Source of the DNA: Sinonovacula constricta
Taxonomy: Eukaryota; Mollusca; Bivalvia; Cardiida; Solecurtidae
DNA: 64,000 nt
Assembly (NCBI GenBank): GCA_007844125.1
Contig: CM017567.1
Coordinates: forward strand, 44,428,013 to 44,492,012
Reading direction: 5' to 3'
Below the pieces are notes generated by a model. It did no database searches and had not been told where the DNA came from. It saw nothing but the letters and a program-made list of their open reading frames with translations. Below, in pieces: positions 1 to 13,900 of this stretch; the first letter of the stretch is position 1, and every line of letters starts with the position of its first letter. A program made the position numbers and the translations under genes.

Positions 1-1902
1 GACAATCACCAACTGCTGTACCAGGTCTAAAGTCAGGACAGTCACCAACCGCTGAACCAGGTCTTCTGTCAGGACAATCTCCAACTGCTGTACCAGGTCT
101 TCTGTCAGGACAATCACCAACTGCTGTACCAGGTCTAAAGTCAGGACAGTCACCAACCGCTGAACCAGGTCTTCTGTCAGGACAATCACCAACTGCTGTA
201 CCAGGTCTAAAGTCAGGACAGTCACCAACTGCTGTACCAGGTCCTCAGTCAGGACAGTCTCCAACTGCTGTACCAGGTCTTCTGTCAGGACAGTCACCAA
301 CTGCTGTACCAGGTCTTCTGTCAGGCCAGTCACCAACTGCTGAACCAGGTCTTCTGTCAGGACAGTCACCAACTGCTGTACCAGGTCTTCTGTCAGGACA
401 GTCACCAACTGCTGTACCAGGTCTCCTGTCAGGACAATCACCAACTGCTGTACCAGGTCCTCAGTCAGGACAGTCACCAACCGCTGAACCAGGTCTTCTG
501 TCAGGACAGTCACCAACCGCTGAACCAGGTCTTCTGTCAGGACAGTCACCAACGGCTGTACCAGGTCTTCAGTCAGGACAGTCACCAACTGCTGTACCAG
601 GTCTAAAGTCAGGACAGTCACCAACTGCTGTACCAGGTCTTCAGTCAGGACAGTCACCAACTGCTGTACCAGGACTAAAGTCAGGACAGTCACCAACCGC
701 TGAACCAGGTCTTCCGTCAGGACAGTCACCAACTGCTGTACCAGGTCTTCTGTCAGGACAGTCACCAACTGCTGTACCAGGTCTTCAGTCAGGACAGTCA
801 CCAACTGCTGAACCAGGTCTTCTGTCAGGACAGTCACCAACTGCTGTACCAGGACTCTTGTCAGGACAGTCACCAACTGCTGTACCAGGTCCTCAGTCAG
901 GACAGTCACCAACCGCTGAACCAGGTCTTCAGTCAGGACAATCACCAACTGCTGTACCAGGTCTAAAGTCAGGACAGTCACCAACTGCTGTACCAGGACT
1001 CTTGTCAGGACAGTCACCAACCGCTGTACCAGGTCCTCAGTCAGGACAGTCACCAACTGCTGTACCAGGTCTTCTGTCAGGACAGTCACCAACTGCTGAA
1101 CCAGGTCTTCAGTCAGGACAGTCACCAACTGCTGTACCAGGTCTTCTGTCAGGACAGTCACCAACTGCTGTACCAGGTCTTCTGTCAGGACAATCACCAA
1201 CTGCTGTACCAGGTCAAATGTCAGGACAGTCACCAACTGCTGAACCAGTTCTTCTGTCAGGACAGTCACCAACTGCTGTACCAGGTCTTCAGTCAGGACA
1301 GTCACCAACTGCTGTACCAGGACTCTTGTCAGGACAGTCACCAACAGCTGTACCAGGTCCTCATTCAGGACAGTCTCCAACCGCTGTACCAGGTGTTCAG
1401 TCAGGACTGTCACCAACTGCTGTACCAGGTCTTCAGTCAGGACAGTCACCAACTGCTGAACCAGGTCTTCTGTCAGGACAATCTCCAACTGCTGTACCAG
1501 GTCTTCTGTCAGGCCAGTCACCAACTGCTGAACCAGGTCTTCTGTCAGGACAGTCACCAACTGCTGTACCAGGTCTTCAGTCAGGACAGTCACCAACTGC
1601 TGAACCAGGTCTTCTGTCAGGACAGTCACCAACTGCTGTACCAGGTCTTCAGTCAGGACAGTCGCCAACTGCTGAACCAGGTCTTATGTCAGGACAATCT
1701 CCAACTGCTGTACCAGGTCTTCAGTCAGGACAGTCACCAACTGCTGTACCAGGTCTTCAGTCAGGACAGTCGCCAACCCACGTCTCCGCAACAATTACAC
1801 CTCATGTTCCATTGACTTGTATAGAAGGGTGGACTGAATGGATCAATGGCAACAGCCCAACATCACCCAAAGGGGACTTCGAAACTTATCAGAGCATCCC
1901 AG
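1..1902 (+). CDS. Exon 1 (partial): PTS repeat array and first part of WxxW domain 1
   Basis: The exon is open from the window edge (codons start at position 3). About 54 tandem 11-residue units follow the pattern SGQSPTA(V/E)PGL, one per 33 bp. Ser, Thr and Pro dominate, so each unit offers several O-glycosylation sites. From about 1818 the sequence turns into a WxxW domain start, C-I-E-G-W-T-E-W-I-N. The exon ends in phase 1 at AG|GTAAAA. The array certainly continues upstream of the window. Confidence 0.9.
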
Positions 1903-4900
1903 GTAAAATATTGTTTACAGTAAGGCCAATGTAGTAATGTTCATATAAAAACGGATATTCTGTTATGATACCTTACCATTTTCTGTTTAATTAAAACCTC
2001 CCACAATTTAAAAGTAGGCTCAATTGTTATTGTTATATTTTTAAACAATAAAATACGTAATCTATCTAACGCTCGGGCACCACGGACTTCCTATTAGAGC
2101 TTTGAAAATATGTTCGTACAAATGACCCTCACATGTATATGACACATGCTGCCTTTTTTGTACTGCATATTATTTAAATATCTTCTAATATTTACTAAAC
2201 TTTAATTGAACCAATTTGAGAAATATTGAACGAACAACAGCCTCATACAAGTGAGAGAAAAATTACACATGCGTAACCCACGTGGTTAAAAGTTGCCAAA
2301 ATCTGCATCTGACCCTGTATATACTTGTTTTGGGGTTGCCAATCGACACCGATCCTGTATATACATGGTTTGAAGTTGCCAAAAATCGGTATCTGACCCT
2401 GTATAAACGTGGCTCTGAGGTGCTAAAATCGACACCTTACCCTGTATATACGTGGTTCGGCGTTACCAAAATCGACATATACCCTGTATATACCTGGTTT
2501 GGTGTTACCAAAATCGACATATACCCTGTATATACCTGGTTTGGTGTTGCCAAGATCGGCACCTTAAACTGTATATACCTGGTTTGGAGTTGACAAAATC
2601 AGCACCTTACGCTGTATATACCTGGTTTGGAGTTGCCAAAATTGGCACCTTACCCTGTATATACCTGGTTTGGAGTTGCCAAGATCGGCACCTTAACCTG
2701 TATATACATGGTTTGGAGTTGCCAAAATTGGCACCTTACCCTAGTATACATGGTTTGGAGTTGCCAAAATTGGCACCTTACCCTGTACGTACGTGGTTCA
2801 AAGTTGCCAAAATTGAAACCTGACCATTTATATACATGGTTCGAAATTGTAGATCTAATAACCACTCAGAACAATCGGAACACTTTGTCAATTTTGCGAA
2901 AAAATCTTAAATGAATACCAAAAGTAACAAATGTAACTATGACACCATTTTATTGAAAAATTCATATAGGGCGCCGCGCTTCAAAGCTGGTGCCAACAAA
3001 GATGGTCCCGTCTGACATTAATTTCGTTTTAGGCTATCCAGGCACATGCGACGAGGTGATCGCTTCTCGCTGCGCTATCGTCTCTACTGGGCAGGACTAC
3101 TTGGCCTCCGGACAAGATGTCAAGTGCGACAACACCGGCGTGTATTGTCAGAGTGGCCCTGCACAACGCTGTCTTGACTACAAAGTCCGCTTCTTCTGTG
3201 CATGTACGATCTGATTTTTATAAAGCACTAACATTGTCGTTTTAAAGTTTTAAATATGTATAGAGTGTGCTGATTGGCATTATTATTTACATCAGTAATT
3301 TAATGTGATTTTCAATCGGTTATGATCATTAAGATATGATTTGCTTAGGTAATGCTGATTTATATTTGTAAATACTTTTAATGGTTTTCACCACTTCATA
3401 AGAATACAAAAGGCTTCAATCTTTTAATTTAATTTTTGCATGCACATTGTTAAATGTTAACAGGCCATCCAAAGGTGAGCTCATCAGGACCAACACCAAT
3501 AACGAAGCCTGGCTCAAACCAATCTACAACAGCTGTACCAGGCTTCACAACAGGAGGATCTCCAACAGCTGTCCCGCCATTGAGTTCTGTTGAAACACCA
3601 ACTGTCGGACCAAATACAAATACAAATGCATCCCCTACAGCCACAATAGGTCCACACCTATCTGGTCAGACACCAGCAATGACTGTGACTCCAGTCACTA
3701 ATACAATCAACTGCAAGCATGGCTGGACGCAATTAATGGGAGTTAGCACCCCGGCCAGGACAGGAGACGATATTGAGCCTATTGTGAACCTCCGCCAGAA
3801 GTATCAATTCTGTGATGGTGGAAACATCATTGCAATTAGGTGTATAGGCGTCACTTCTGAAAAGACTCCAGCTGAGATGGGAGAAAAAGTGACTTGCAGC
3901 ATGACCGATGGATTGATATGCTATGGCAAGGACCAGGCTGACAAACAGTGCGAGGATTACGCGATACAAGTATATTGCGACTGTGTACACAGTGAGTGTT
4001 TCAAACATATCCCATCTTATGCTGAAATTTGTTTAAGATAATAGGTATCTCGTTTTTGTGGATCGGCTACAAGACATTTTAAATGTTACCGTCTTGTGTA
4101 AAACTAGTCGGAATGTTTCACCCATATTACATAACTTCGTAAAATGCCATATGATAAAATATGTTGGCATTTGCTATAGTTTGATTAAAAAGTTACTTGG
4201 TAATAAATATATTTCAGAAAAAAAAATTCTTGGCAGTAAAATTCTTCTTAGTATGAAATGAATATAGCGCTCATTGAATAAGATGTTCCTTCAGAAATAT
4301 GTTAAACATTTCAAGACTGTTAGACTGAAGATATCACTATCGTGTCAACTGTTACAATTCAGCCACAACATCAACCTTTACAACTCCAATGATGGTTCCA
4401 CCCCAGTCCTCTGGTGAGACTCCGACTGCCAGACCTCCATATTTCGAAGCCGTGACCCCAACCGCCCGCCCTTCCATGTTCCCAGGGGAGACCCCAACCG
4501 CTCGACCTTCCTGTGATATCCCACTTAACGTAGCCAGACCGTCATACATCACGGACAACCAGATGTCTGCCTCCACGTCCTTCAACTTCAGTTTGGAAGC
4601 AAGTTTTGCCCGCCTGAATGGCGAAAGCTCTTGGATACCAAGGTAACAAGACACTTTTTAACAATACATCTTACTGCATTATTACAATATTTACCAGTAC
4701 TTTTGTGCAAATAACGTAAGGTCAAATATGTCCAACAGTCATTGCTGTAAGCAAATAATATTGTTGACTAACTTAATGTTGCTAGTGTCTTGCTTGTTTC
4801 TTTTGCACTGTTCTTGAAAATCCTTTCTTTAAATCTCCAACATGTTCAATGTATGTTTTACGAAAACGCCTGCATACATGTAGTTATTTACCTTTCTTGT

Positions 4901-7900
4901 TTGGCTCCTTACGTGACTACCGCTATTTACTGTAGTTGATGCCTTAAATTTGTTTGAAATGTTTTCACAGCTTGTAAATAGTTTTCTAACCGTATAATTA
5001 ATTGATTGCAGGTTCTCAGACACCAAACAATGGGTCCAGGTAGACTTTGGTCAACCCCAAAGAATCGCCGGTGTCCAGGTCCAAGGTAGTCCTGCCATTG
5101 AAAGATGGGTGGAGTCTTTTACAATGGCCACCAGTCTGGATGGCTCACACTGGTACGAATACACCGACCAGGGTGTGAACAAACCAACACGCTTCCCAGC
5201 AAACTTCGACCAAAACACTGTTGTCCGCGCCATGCTAGACCGCGAAATTGATGCCAGGTATATGCGACTGTATCCACAATCCTGGCATGATGGGATTGCA
5301 CTCAGATTTGAAGTGCTGTCGTGTTATGGAATAAATCCAACCGCAGCCCCACCACGCCAAAACAGTGCACCAACACCGACCAAAGCACCCTCGCTGGTAT
5401 CCGAACAGACGCCTACTGCCGGAAGCATCGTAACAACGACCGCCAGACCAAGTAACAGTATCTTTCCAACAATATGTTTATATAAGAATTATCATCCAAC
5501 CATCAATGTTAAGAAAATCAACAAACAAATTGTAGTATTGATTTTGCATTTACAACCCATTGAGAGTTATAACTCGACCGTGTTTTCAGTAATTTAAATC
5601 ATTTTTAACAAATATTATTATTTATTTCTAATTACGATCTCTTGCAAACTCACCGTTCGTTGATGTAGAAGACAGTTAATTGACCAAACAGTAAAAAAAA
5701 AACTTATTAGTTGTAAATGAGAAACAAGTTTTATAAATTAAATATTTATCACTATTTTAAATACCAATGAAAATACCATTATTAATGTGGGTGTATGCTT
5801 TCAGTGTGTTTAAACCCGATGGGCATTGATAATCCGCTGATGGTGGCGGACTGGCAGTTGAAGGCGAGTTCGGTTATAAACATAGCCTCACAACCCCAGG
5901 CCGGCCGACTTTATTACTCGTTCGGAGGATGGGCCCCAAGGTAGTTATTTTAAGAGTTTTACCACACACCTTAAGCTTAAGTTACTTTTATAGGTTAACC
6001 TGTTCACTATGGTAACTGAAATATTCCAATTCCTGTTGGCTAAAGTTTCTATTATATCCTACATCTGTAGCTATAGTTACTGTTACATCTTACACCGGTA
6101 GCTATTTAGTTACTATTATCTCTTACACCGGTAGCTTTAGTTACTATTATATCTTACACCGGTAGCTATAGTAACTATTATATCCTACACCAGTAGCTAT
6201 CGTTACTATTACATCTTACACCGGTAGCTATAGATATTATTATATCTTACACCGGTAGCTTTAGTTACTATTACATCCTACACCAGTAGCTATAGTAACT
6301 ATTGCATTCTACTCCGGTAGCTATAGTTACTGTTATATCCTACACCAGTAGCTATAGTTATTGTTATATCCTACACCAGTAGCTATAGTTACTGTAAAAT
6401 CCTACACCGGTAGCTATAGTTACTATTATATCCTACACCGGTAGCTATAGTTACTATTACATTCTACTCCGGTAGCTATAGTTACTGTTATATCCTACAC
6501 CAGTAGCTATAGTTATTGTTATATCCTACACCAGTAGCTATAGTTACTGTAAAATCCTACACCGGTAGCTATATTTACTGTTATATCCTACACCGGTAGC
6601 TATAGTTACTGTAAAATCCTACACCGGTAGCTATAGTTACTGTTATATCCTACACCGGTAGCTCAAGTTTCTATTATATCCTACATCAGTAGCTATAGTT
6701 ATTGTTATATCCTACATCAGTAGCTTTAGTTACTATTATATCTTACACCGGTAGCTATAGTTACTATTATATCTTACACCGGTAGCTATAGTTACTATTA
6801 TATCTTACACCGGTAGCTATAGTTACTTTTATATCTTACACCGGTACCTATAGTTACTATTATATCCTACACCAGTAGCTATCGTTATTATTATATCTTA
6901 CACCGGTAGCTATAGTTACTATTATATCTTAAACCGGTAGCTATAGTTACTATAATATCCTACACCGGTAGCTATAGTTACTCTTATATCCTACTCCGGT
7001 AGCAATAGTTACTGTTATATCCTACTCCGGTAGCTATAGTTACTATAATATCCTACACCGGTAGCTATAGTTACTCTTATATCTTAAACCGGTAGCTATA
7101 GTTACTATAATATCCTACACTGGTAGCTATAGTTACTCTTATATCCTACTCCGGTAGCTATAGTTACTCTTATATCCTACTCCGGTAGCTATAGTTGCTG
7201 ATATATCCTACTCCGGTAACTATAGTTACTGTTTTATCATACTCCGGTAGCTATACTTGTTATAATATCCTACATCGATAGTTATAGTAACGTTTATATC
7301 CTACACCGGTAGCTAAAGTGACTATCATATCCACACCGATGGCTTGGTTACTGTTATTACCATTCACCGGTATAATGGTCATTTTATCCGGTAGTGGTAG
7401 TTACAGCGATCGTTTTATTTTACAGCGGTAGCTATAATTATTATTATATCATATAACAGTAGCTATAATTATCACTCTTTCAGACAGCGGTAGCTGTAAT
7501 TATCATTATATCATACAACGGTAGTTTTTATCATTATTAAATCCAAACTGATTGCTATAGATACTAAAATACTTAACACTGGTTTGAGAAGCTTATATGT
7601 ACATGTATTCCCTTTACAGTTGCATAATGCTACACAGTATATTTTTACATCAAATGCAACGTTCAAGCAAAACTGATATCTGTTGAAATAAATGTTTTTA
7701 AACTTTTAATAAAACACAGCAATATTTACTGTTTCTCGATATAAGGTATATTGCAAAGAAATTCTAAGTCCCATCGTTATATCTAACTTCTCTTCAATTA
7801 AGCACTGAGACCGGCAGACAATGGATCCAAGTAGACTTCAATGAACCGAAGGTGCTGACAGGTGTCCTCACCCAGGGCCACGCCACCATGGACAAATGGG

Positions 7901-10900
7901 TATCTGAATTCTACGTCTCCACTAGCATTGATGGCTTTACGTTCACACCTTACTCAGAGAGCAGCAATGGTGCTCCTAAACTGTTCCGGGGTAACACCGA
8001 CAGGGATTCAATAGTCAAAAACATGTTCAATAGAGATGTAGTGGCGCAGTTCCTGCGAATCAACATTGTAGAAGGTGGAATTGGTGGTATTGGATTACGG
8101 TTCAACGTCATTGGATGCTCTAGGTACTGGGTTTTCTACTACAATGATTGATAACTGTCTTTATCTATTTCATTTTATTATTTTAAGAAACAATAACGTT
8201 TTAGTGTTTACTTTTTAAATAAACATTCAGACACTACCTTAGAAAAGTCGTTTTACATACATTTAATAAGTATTTTTATTGGAAAATACTAAAAAACGTA
8301 ATTATCTTAAAAATGATAACCAACATATTTCCACCAACAGCAACGTGCCGACTGCTCACCCACCAGTTGACTTAATTGGTCATAGTCCAACAGCTCAACC
8401 GCCGCTTGTATCGGGACTTAGCCCAACGGCCCAGCCGCCGCTTGGATTTGGACTTAGCCCAACAGCTCAACCGCCGATTGGATCGGGACTTAGCCCAACG
8501 GCCCAGCCGCCGCTTGGATCGGGTGTTAGTCCAACAGCTCAACCGCCGCTTGGATCGGGACTAAGTCCAACAGCTCAACCGCCGCTTGGATCAGGTGTTA
8601 GTCCAACAGCACAACCGCCGCTTGGATCAGGTGTTAGTCCAACAGCTCAACCGCCGCTTGGATCAGGTGTTAGTCCAACAGCTCAACCGCCGATTGGATC
8701 GGGAATTAGCCCAACGGCCCAGCCGCCGCTTGGATCAGGTGTTAGTCCAACAGCTCAACCGCCGCTTGGATCGGGTGTTAGTCCAACAGCTCAACCGCCG
8801 CTTGGATCGGGTGTTAGTCCAACAGCTCAACCGCCGCTTGGATCGGGTGTTAGTCCAACAGCTCAACCGCCGCTTGGATCAGGTGTTAGTCCAACAGCTC
8901 AACCGCCGCTTGGATCAGGTGTTAGTCCAACAGCTCAACCGCCGATTGGATCGGGAATTAGCCCAACGGCCCAGCCGCCGCTTGGATCAGGTGTTAGTCC
9001 AACAGCTCAACCGCCGCTTGGATCGGGTGTTAGTCCAACAGCTCAACCGCCGCTTGGATCGGGTGTTAGTCCAACAGCTCAACCGCCGCTTGGATCGGGT
9101 GTTAGTCCAACAGCTCAACCGCCGCTTGGATCAGGTGTTAGTCCAACAGCTCAACCGCCGCTTGGATCGGGTGTTAGTCCAACAGCTCAACCGCCGCTTG
9201 GATCAGGTGTTAGTCCAACAGCTCAACCGCCGCTTGGATCGGGACTTAGTCCAACAGCTCAACCGCCGCTTGGATCGGGTGTTAGTCCAACAGCTCAACC
9301 GCCGCTTGGATCAGGTGTAGTTCCAACAGCTCAACCGCCGCTTGGATCGGGTGTTAGTCCAACAGCTCAACCGCCGCTTGGATCGGGTGTTAGTCCAACA
9401 GCTCAACCGCCGCTTGGATCGGGTGTTAGTCCAACAGCTCAACCAAATACTGGAAACTTCATTACACCTACTGCAGTCCCTCCTGTGCTATCAACTCTTA
9501 TTCCAGGTACAGTGGCACCTTCATACCGCTTTCAAATAAAACCTTTTTTTCCCACAATAGCTAAAGTTTGCATCTCTACAAAGTGCTCGATCGTTGATAT
9601 TGTGGCTCCGTGGATTAATGGTAAAAATAAATTTTACTCATGGCAAGGCTGTTTTTACTTGTCTAAACCGGGAGATTGAGCATCAAGACAACAGTACGCC
9701 AACTTAATTGTTATGGTATTTGTCCATTTAGTAAATTACCAATCTTGTAGACCTAACTTATACAATAGATAGGTATTTTTACATTCAAAATCTTCATTAA
9801 AATCATAATGATGTTCACAAAACATTCTTTTACCCCTCCATTACAGTTTGAAATGTTATTGATATAATGCTCGAAAATGTGTTGATGAATTTAGAAACAA
9901 TTTACATAAAATTTTGCATGAGCCAAAAGAATCAATGGATGTTAAAACAAAAGTGTCTGTTTTTTTCATTATTCTTGTTGCATTGCATATTTTATATAAT
10001 TTTTATTATACATTACGGCTAAGACAATATTTACAAACAGCTTCCAACTTAACCTTCATCATTATTTTGATTTTTTTATCAAGCGACTTGACGCTTATCA
10101 TATAGTTTGGATTAAAGCCGGACTCAAGGAGGGTTTTATCACTGATGTGTTGGCCACTTTTCTGTGTCACATGCCTCTAGTTTTTTTGTTCTATTTCGGA
10201 TTATATTGTTTTATTTGAGAATATTTGGCTTTTAGAATCTCTCTCACGATTTAACCACCAAAAACAACTGCCTTGAAACTGAAAACAGTATTAGGAGCTA
10301 GTTATCAATAAAGTTGAAAAAATTAAACAATACAACTACTTATCCAGCGGACTTTGTATTGTCTTTAACTTCTGTTTGAATCACATTTGTTGCTATTCTT
10401 ATCGCAGTCTGTCTTATTCCGATGGGCCTGCAATATCATGGTGTCATCGAGCCTTCCCAATTCACTGCTTCCTCACATATCGATGGAAATCACACGGCCA
10501 GCCATGCCCGCCTTTTTAACAGCGAGAAACCATCCTTCTGGTCAGCTATGTAAGTTGGATTCTTCTTTAATTTTATTATCTTTGTCTAAACGCTCTAAAC
10601 GGCTTTTATCATTTGTTTGTCAATGCAGTAATACTTAAACAACAACAGAATACTAAATTAATCTCCAGAGGAAAGGATCAAATCTTAGTTTGTGTGGCAA
10701 TAATTTAAGTATCCTCAACAAAATCATTCATTGTCCTTACGTGCAGTATGAAAAGAGGATATGGACAATACTTTTTGCAAGACAGTGTTGTGGGAAGTAA
10801 TGTTCTTCATTGTTCTACATTGTGTGGTTACCTTTGTCCTTCCATATATACTCAAAAAGGGTACACAGAAAGGAGTACAATGCGCATATTTTACCACATG

Positions 10901-13900
10901 CAGAAAGCTATAGGCCCAACATAATCAGTCATTGTCTCGTCGTAAGCTTACAAAGTCAGGTACATCGCCCTGTCGCTTGAACATATTTTAACATTGTATT
11001 GACACACTTTACGATCGTAAGGCATCCTGAAAATGAAATTAAATTGCAGGGCAGTCTAAATGATGTCAACGGATAATTTTTGCCTCATGATGCGTTTAAG
11101 CAGACTGTCAGAATAGAAGATGATTGCGATGTCTGCAGATATTTTGTCTGTGTTTGGACATGGAAAGTCTATTTATTAGTACTTTAAAAATGTCACATTG
11201 ACGTACCTGTAGTTTTCAGCTTCAACATGCCAGTATAAATATTGAAATTTAAGTCGTAATTCCACAACAGAGTATCATTGCAAAATTCTCCACTTTTTAT
11301 GTTAGTGTTTAACATGTGATTAAGGATTAATTTTTCATACAAAATTAAACACCAAAACTTAAATAGTGACGTCAGCCGGATAACCGCACTCAATTGTAAT
11401 TAGACTATCACCAAAGCACTTAACACGTTGTGAGAAAGGCGTCGAACACTTATAATAATAAATATTTATAGATTAAATTTAAATCAATATAGGCGCACTT
11501 TGTAAAGGTTTATAATTGATCTAAACAATTTGTTGTACTCATTATATGACATAGAATATTGCTGTATATTCTTAATGTCGTAAATGTACAACACGCAGAA
11601 CTTTATGTTAGGTAAATAATCTGCATTTTTTATAATTAGGCATAACGACACAAAGCCCTGGATTCAAGTTAACTTCCTGGAGCCCAAGACACTATCTGGC
11701 ATAATAACGACCGGCAGTGGTGCACATGGCCAGTGGGTAACAGGATATCAGGTGTACTTTAGCTTCGATGGCGTTAACTTCAAGCCCTACTCGGACAAGA
11801 TCAACTCGTCTGAGCCCAAGAATTTTACAGCCAACACAGACACGTTTACACAGGTGAAAAACTTTTTCAATAGGCAAGTATATGGACAGTACTTGCGGAT
11901 CTACCCTATAGGTTATGTTGGTGGGTACTCCTTGACATTCGAAGTCCTGGGATGCAACCCCTCTAAGCTTCCTCCAACCACGGTTGCGCCAATCTTAATG
12001 TCTGGATTGACGCCCACGGCTGTGCCTCCAACTGGAACAAATGGCAGTCCTACTGCTCAACCACCTTTAGGACATACGGACGTGCCAACCACAAAGCCAT
12101 TTGGAAGCAAAACAGCAACTCCACCACCAGATAAACCACAAGGTAATTACACATTTTACACATTTAAATTTTAGTTGGAGTTCTGTTCTATTGATCAATT
12201 GTATCCTCAATTTAAAATAATGAAAATAAGGCAATATTGCATTTACTATGCAAACAAAGGAGCTATTTCTTCATCTTTAAACTGACTCTCCAAAAATAGT
12301 ATTCTGTATTATTGGATTTTGAATGTAAACTTGATTGTAATAATAACGACCTTCTTCAATATATTAAGCAATCAATATTAAAATATTCTTCAATAATATT
12401 ACTTTTTTATTATTTGCATACTTGTGTCATAGGTGTCCTAATGGTGCATCTTTAAGTTCGTATTTTGTATTGTACGTCCCTTCACTATCACAGTGTGCCT
12501 TAACTCTATGGGAGTTGTGGATGATAACATCGTCAAATACAGTCAGATCTCAGCGTCATCGTCATCAGGAGCCAATCACGAGCCTACGCAAGGTCGCCTC
12601 CATAGCAACAGTGCTTGGGTACCAAGGTAACCACAATGCCATATTGTCGTTTGAACAGTATGCAATATTAGTGACTGTTAAAGGACTGTAAATAATAATA
12701 TTTATTTATAAAAAATGAAAAAATTGTAAAGGAACGCAAGAAATGATGCTTACAAGGGGTATTTTAGACAACTAATGAGTTGTCATATTAACAATACATT
12801 TACTCGATGCATTTTTGTATGATAAACAATCGAAAATATACACATAGACTGAAAGGGTGTGTTGTTTTAAACGCGTCTTTACACATAGAATTTTATTTCA
12901 ATGCAAAACAATACAAGTATAATGGTACTATTTCAATATACATGTTTACTTGTCTTTGATGTTTGTTACAAAGTAAGTCCTATTTACATTGTTATAATGT
13001 ATACACTATTCAACTGACAGCTTGAATGACACCCGTCCATGGATACAAGTGGACTTCAATAAACCCAAGCTGTTGTCTGGTGTCATCACGCAAGGAGACG
13101 GCAACCAAACATGGCTTACCAAATACACAGTCAGCACTAGCATGGATGGGGAAACGTTCTTGCTTTACTCAGAAACTGTTGGAAGCACGACTCCAACTGT
13201 TTTCACAGCAAACAATGAAGCTCACATACCAGTCCGACAATTGTTTAATAGAAACATCACTGCTCAATTCATCCGAATTAATCCTATCGAGTCAAACGGA
13301 GCAACTACAGCTCTACGCTTCAACATCCTTGGATGTAACCCAGATTTCCCTGAAATTGTCCTCACACCAACAGTTCCAATGTTCAACCACACTGGCTCCC
13401 CACTATCAAGTAAGTTACACTTATGCCCGATTTTTCTTTCATCTTGAGTTTCTATCGATGATGTCATTGTCTTTTGTGTGGTTGTCCAAATATGTACTGT
13501 AAGTTGAGGTATGTGTTGTCAATGTAAGACTTTAAGTGCCACGTGCATTTCGGATAATGCTGTTTTGTTTCAAATAGTCGTTAATTTTGATCCCAAGAAT
13601 AAATAATAATTTAAACTTGGTATCGTGTATTTACTACACCATAGGCACATTGTTGATGGTCTTATTGATATCACTCGTTAGATAGTGTTAGTCATGAAAT
13701 ACTCAGTGTGACCTCATCAATTTCTAATCTTTATTGAGACTCGACGAGATTTTCCACTAAAAGGCTTCGAATCTGATTTGAAGTCGTTTTTAATGACAGA
13801 TTTTTTGTCCCAGAATTATTGTCCACCATCGCTGGTAATACATGTACCATGATACCTAGTGGCTCCCTTATTTTCATATGATACATTTTGATGAAAATGG

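Noticed and set aside
2282..2914. Small overlapping open frames with YTWFGVAK-type peptides
   Set aside because: They come from the 43-bp intronic minisatellite between exons 1 and 2 and shift frame between copies.
9507..9679. Possible extra exon (AKVCISTKCSIVDIVAPWING, about 9561-9620) resembling a WxxW or discoidin start
   Set aside because: Exon 8 joins exon 9 in correct phase without it, and the segment has no matching second half. It could be a decayed relic, but it is more likely chance read-through.
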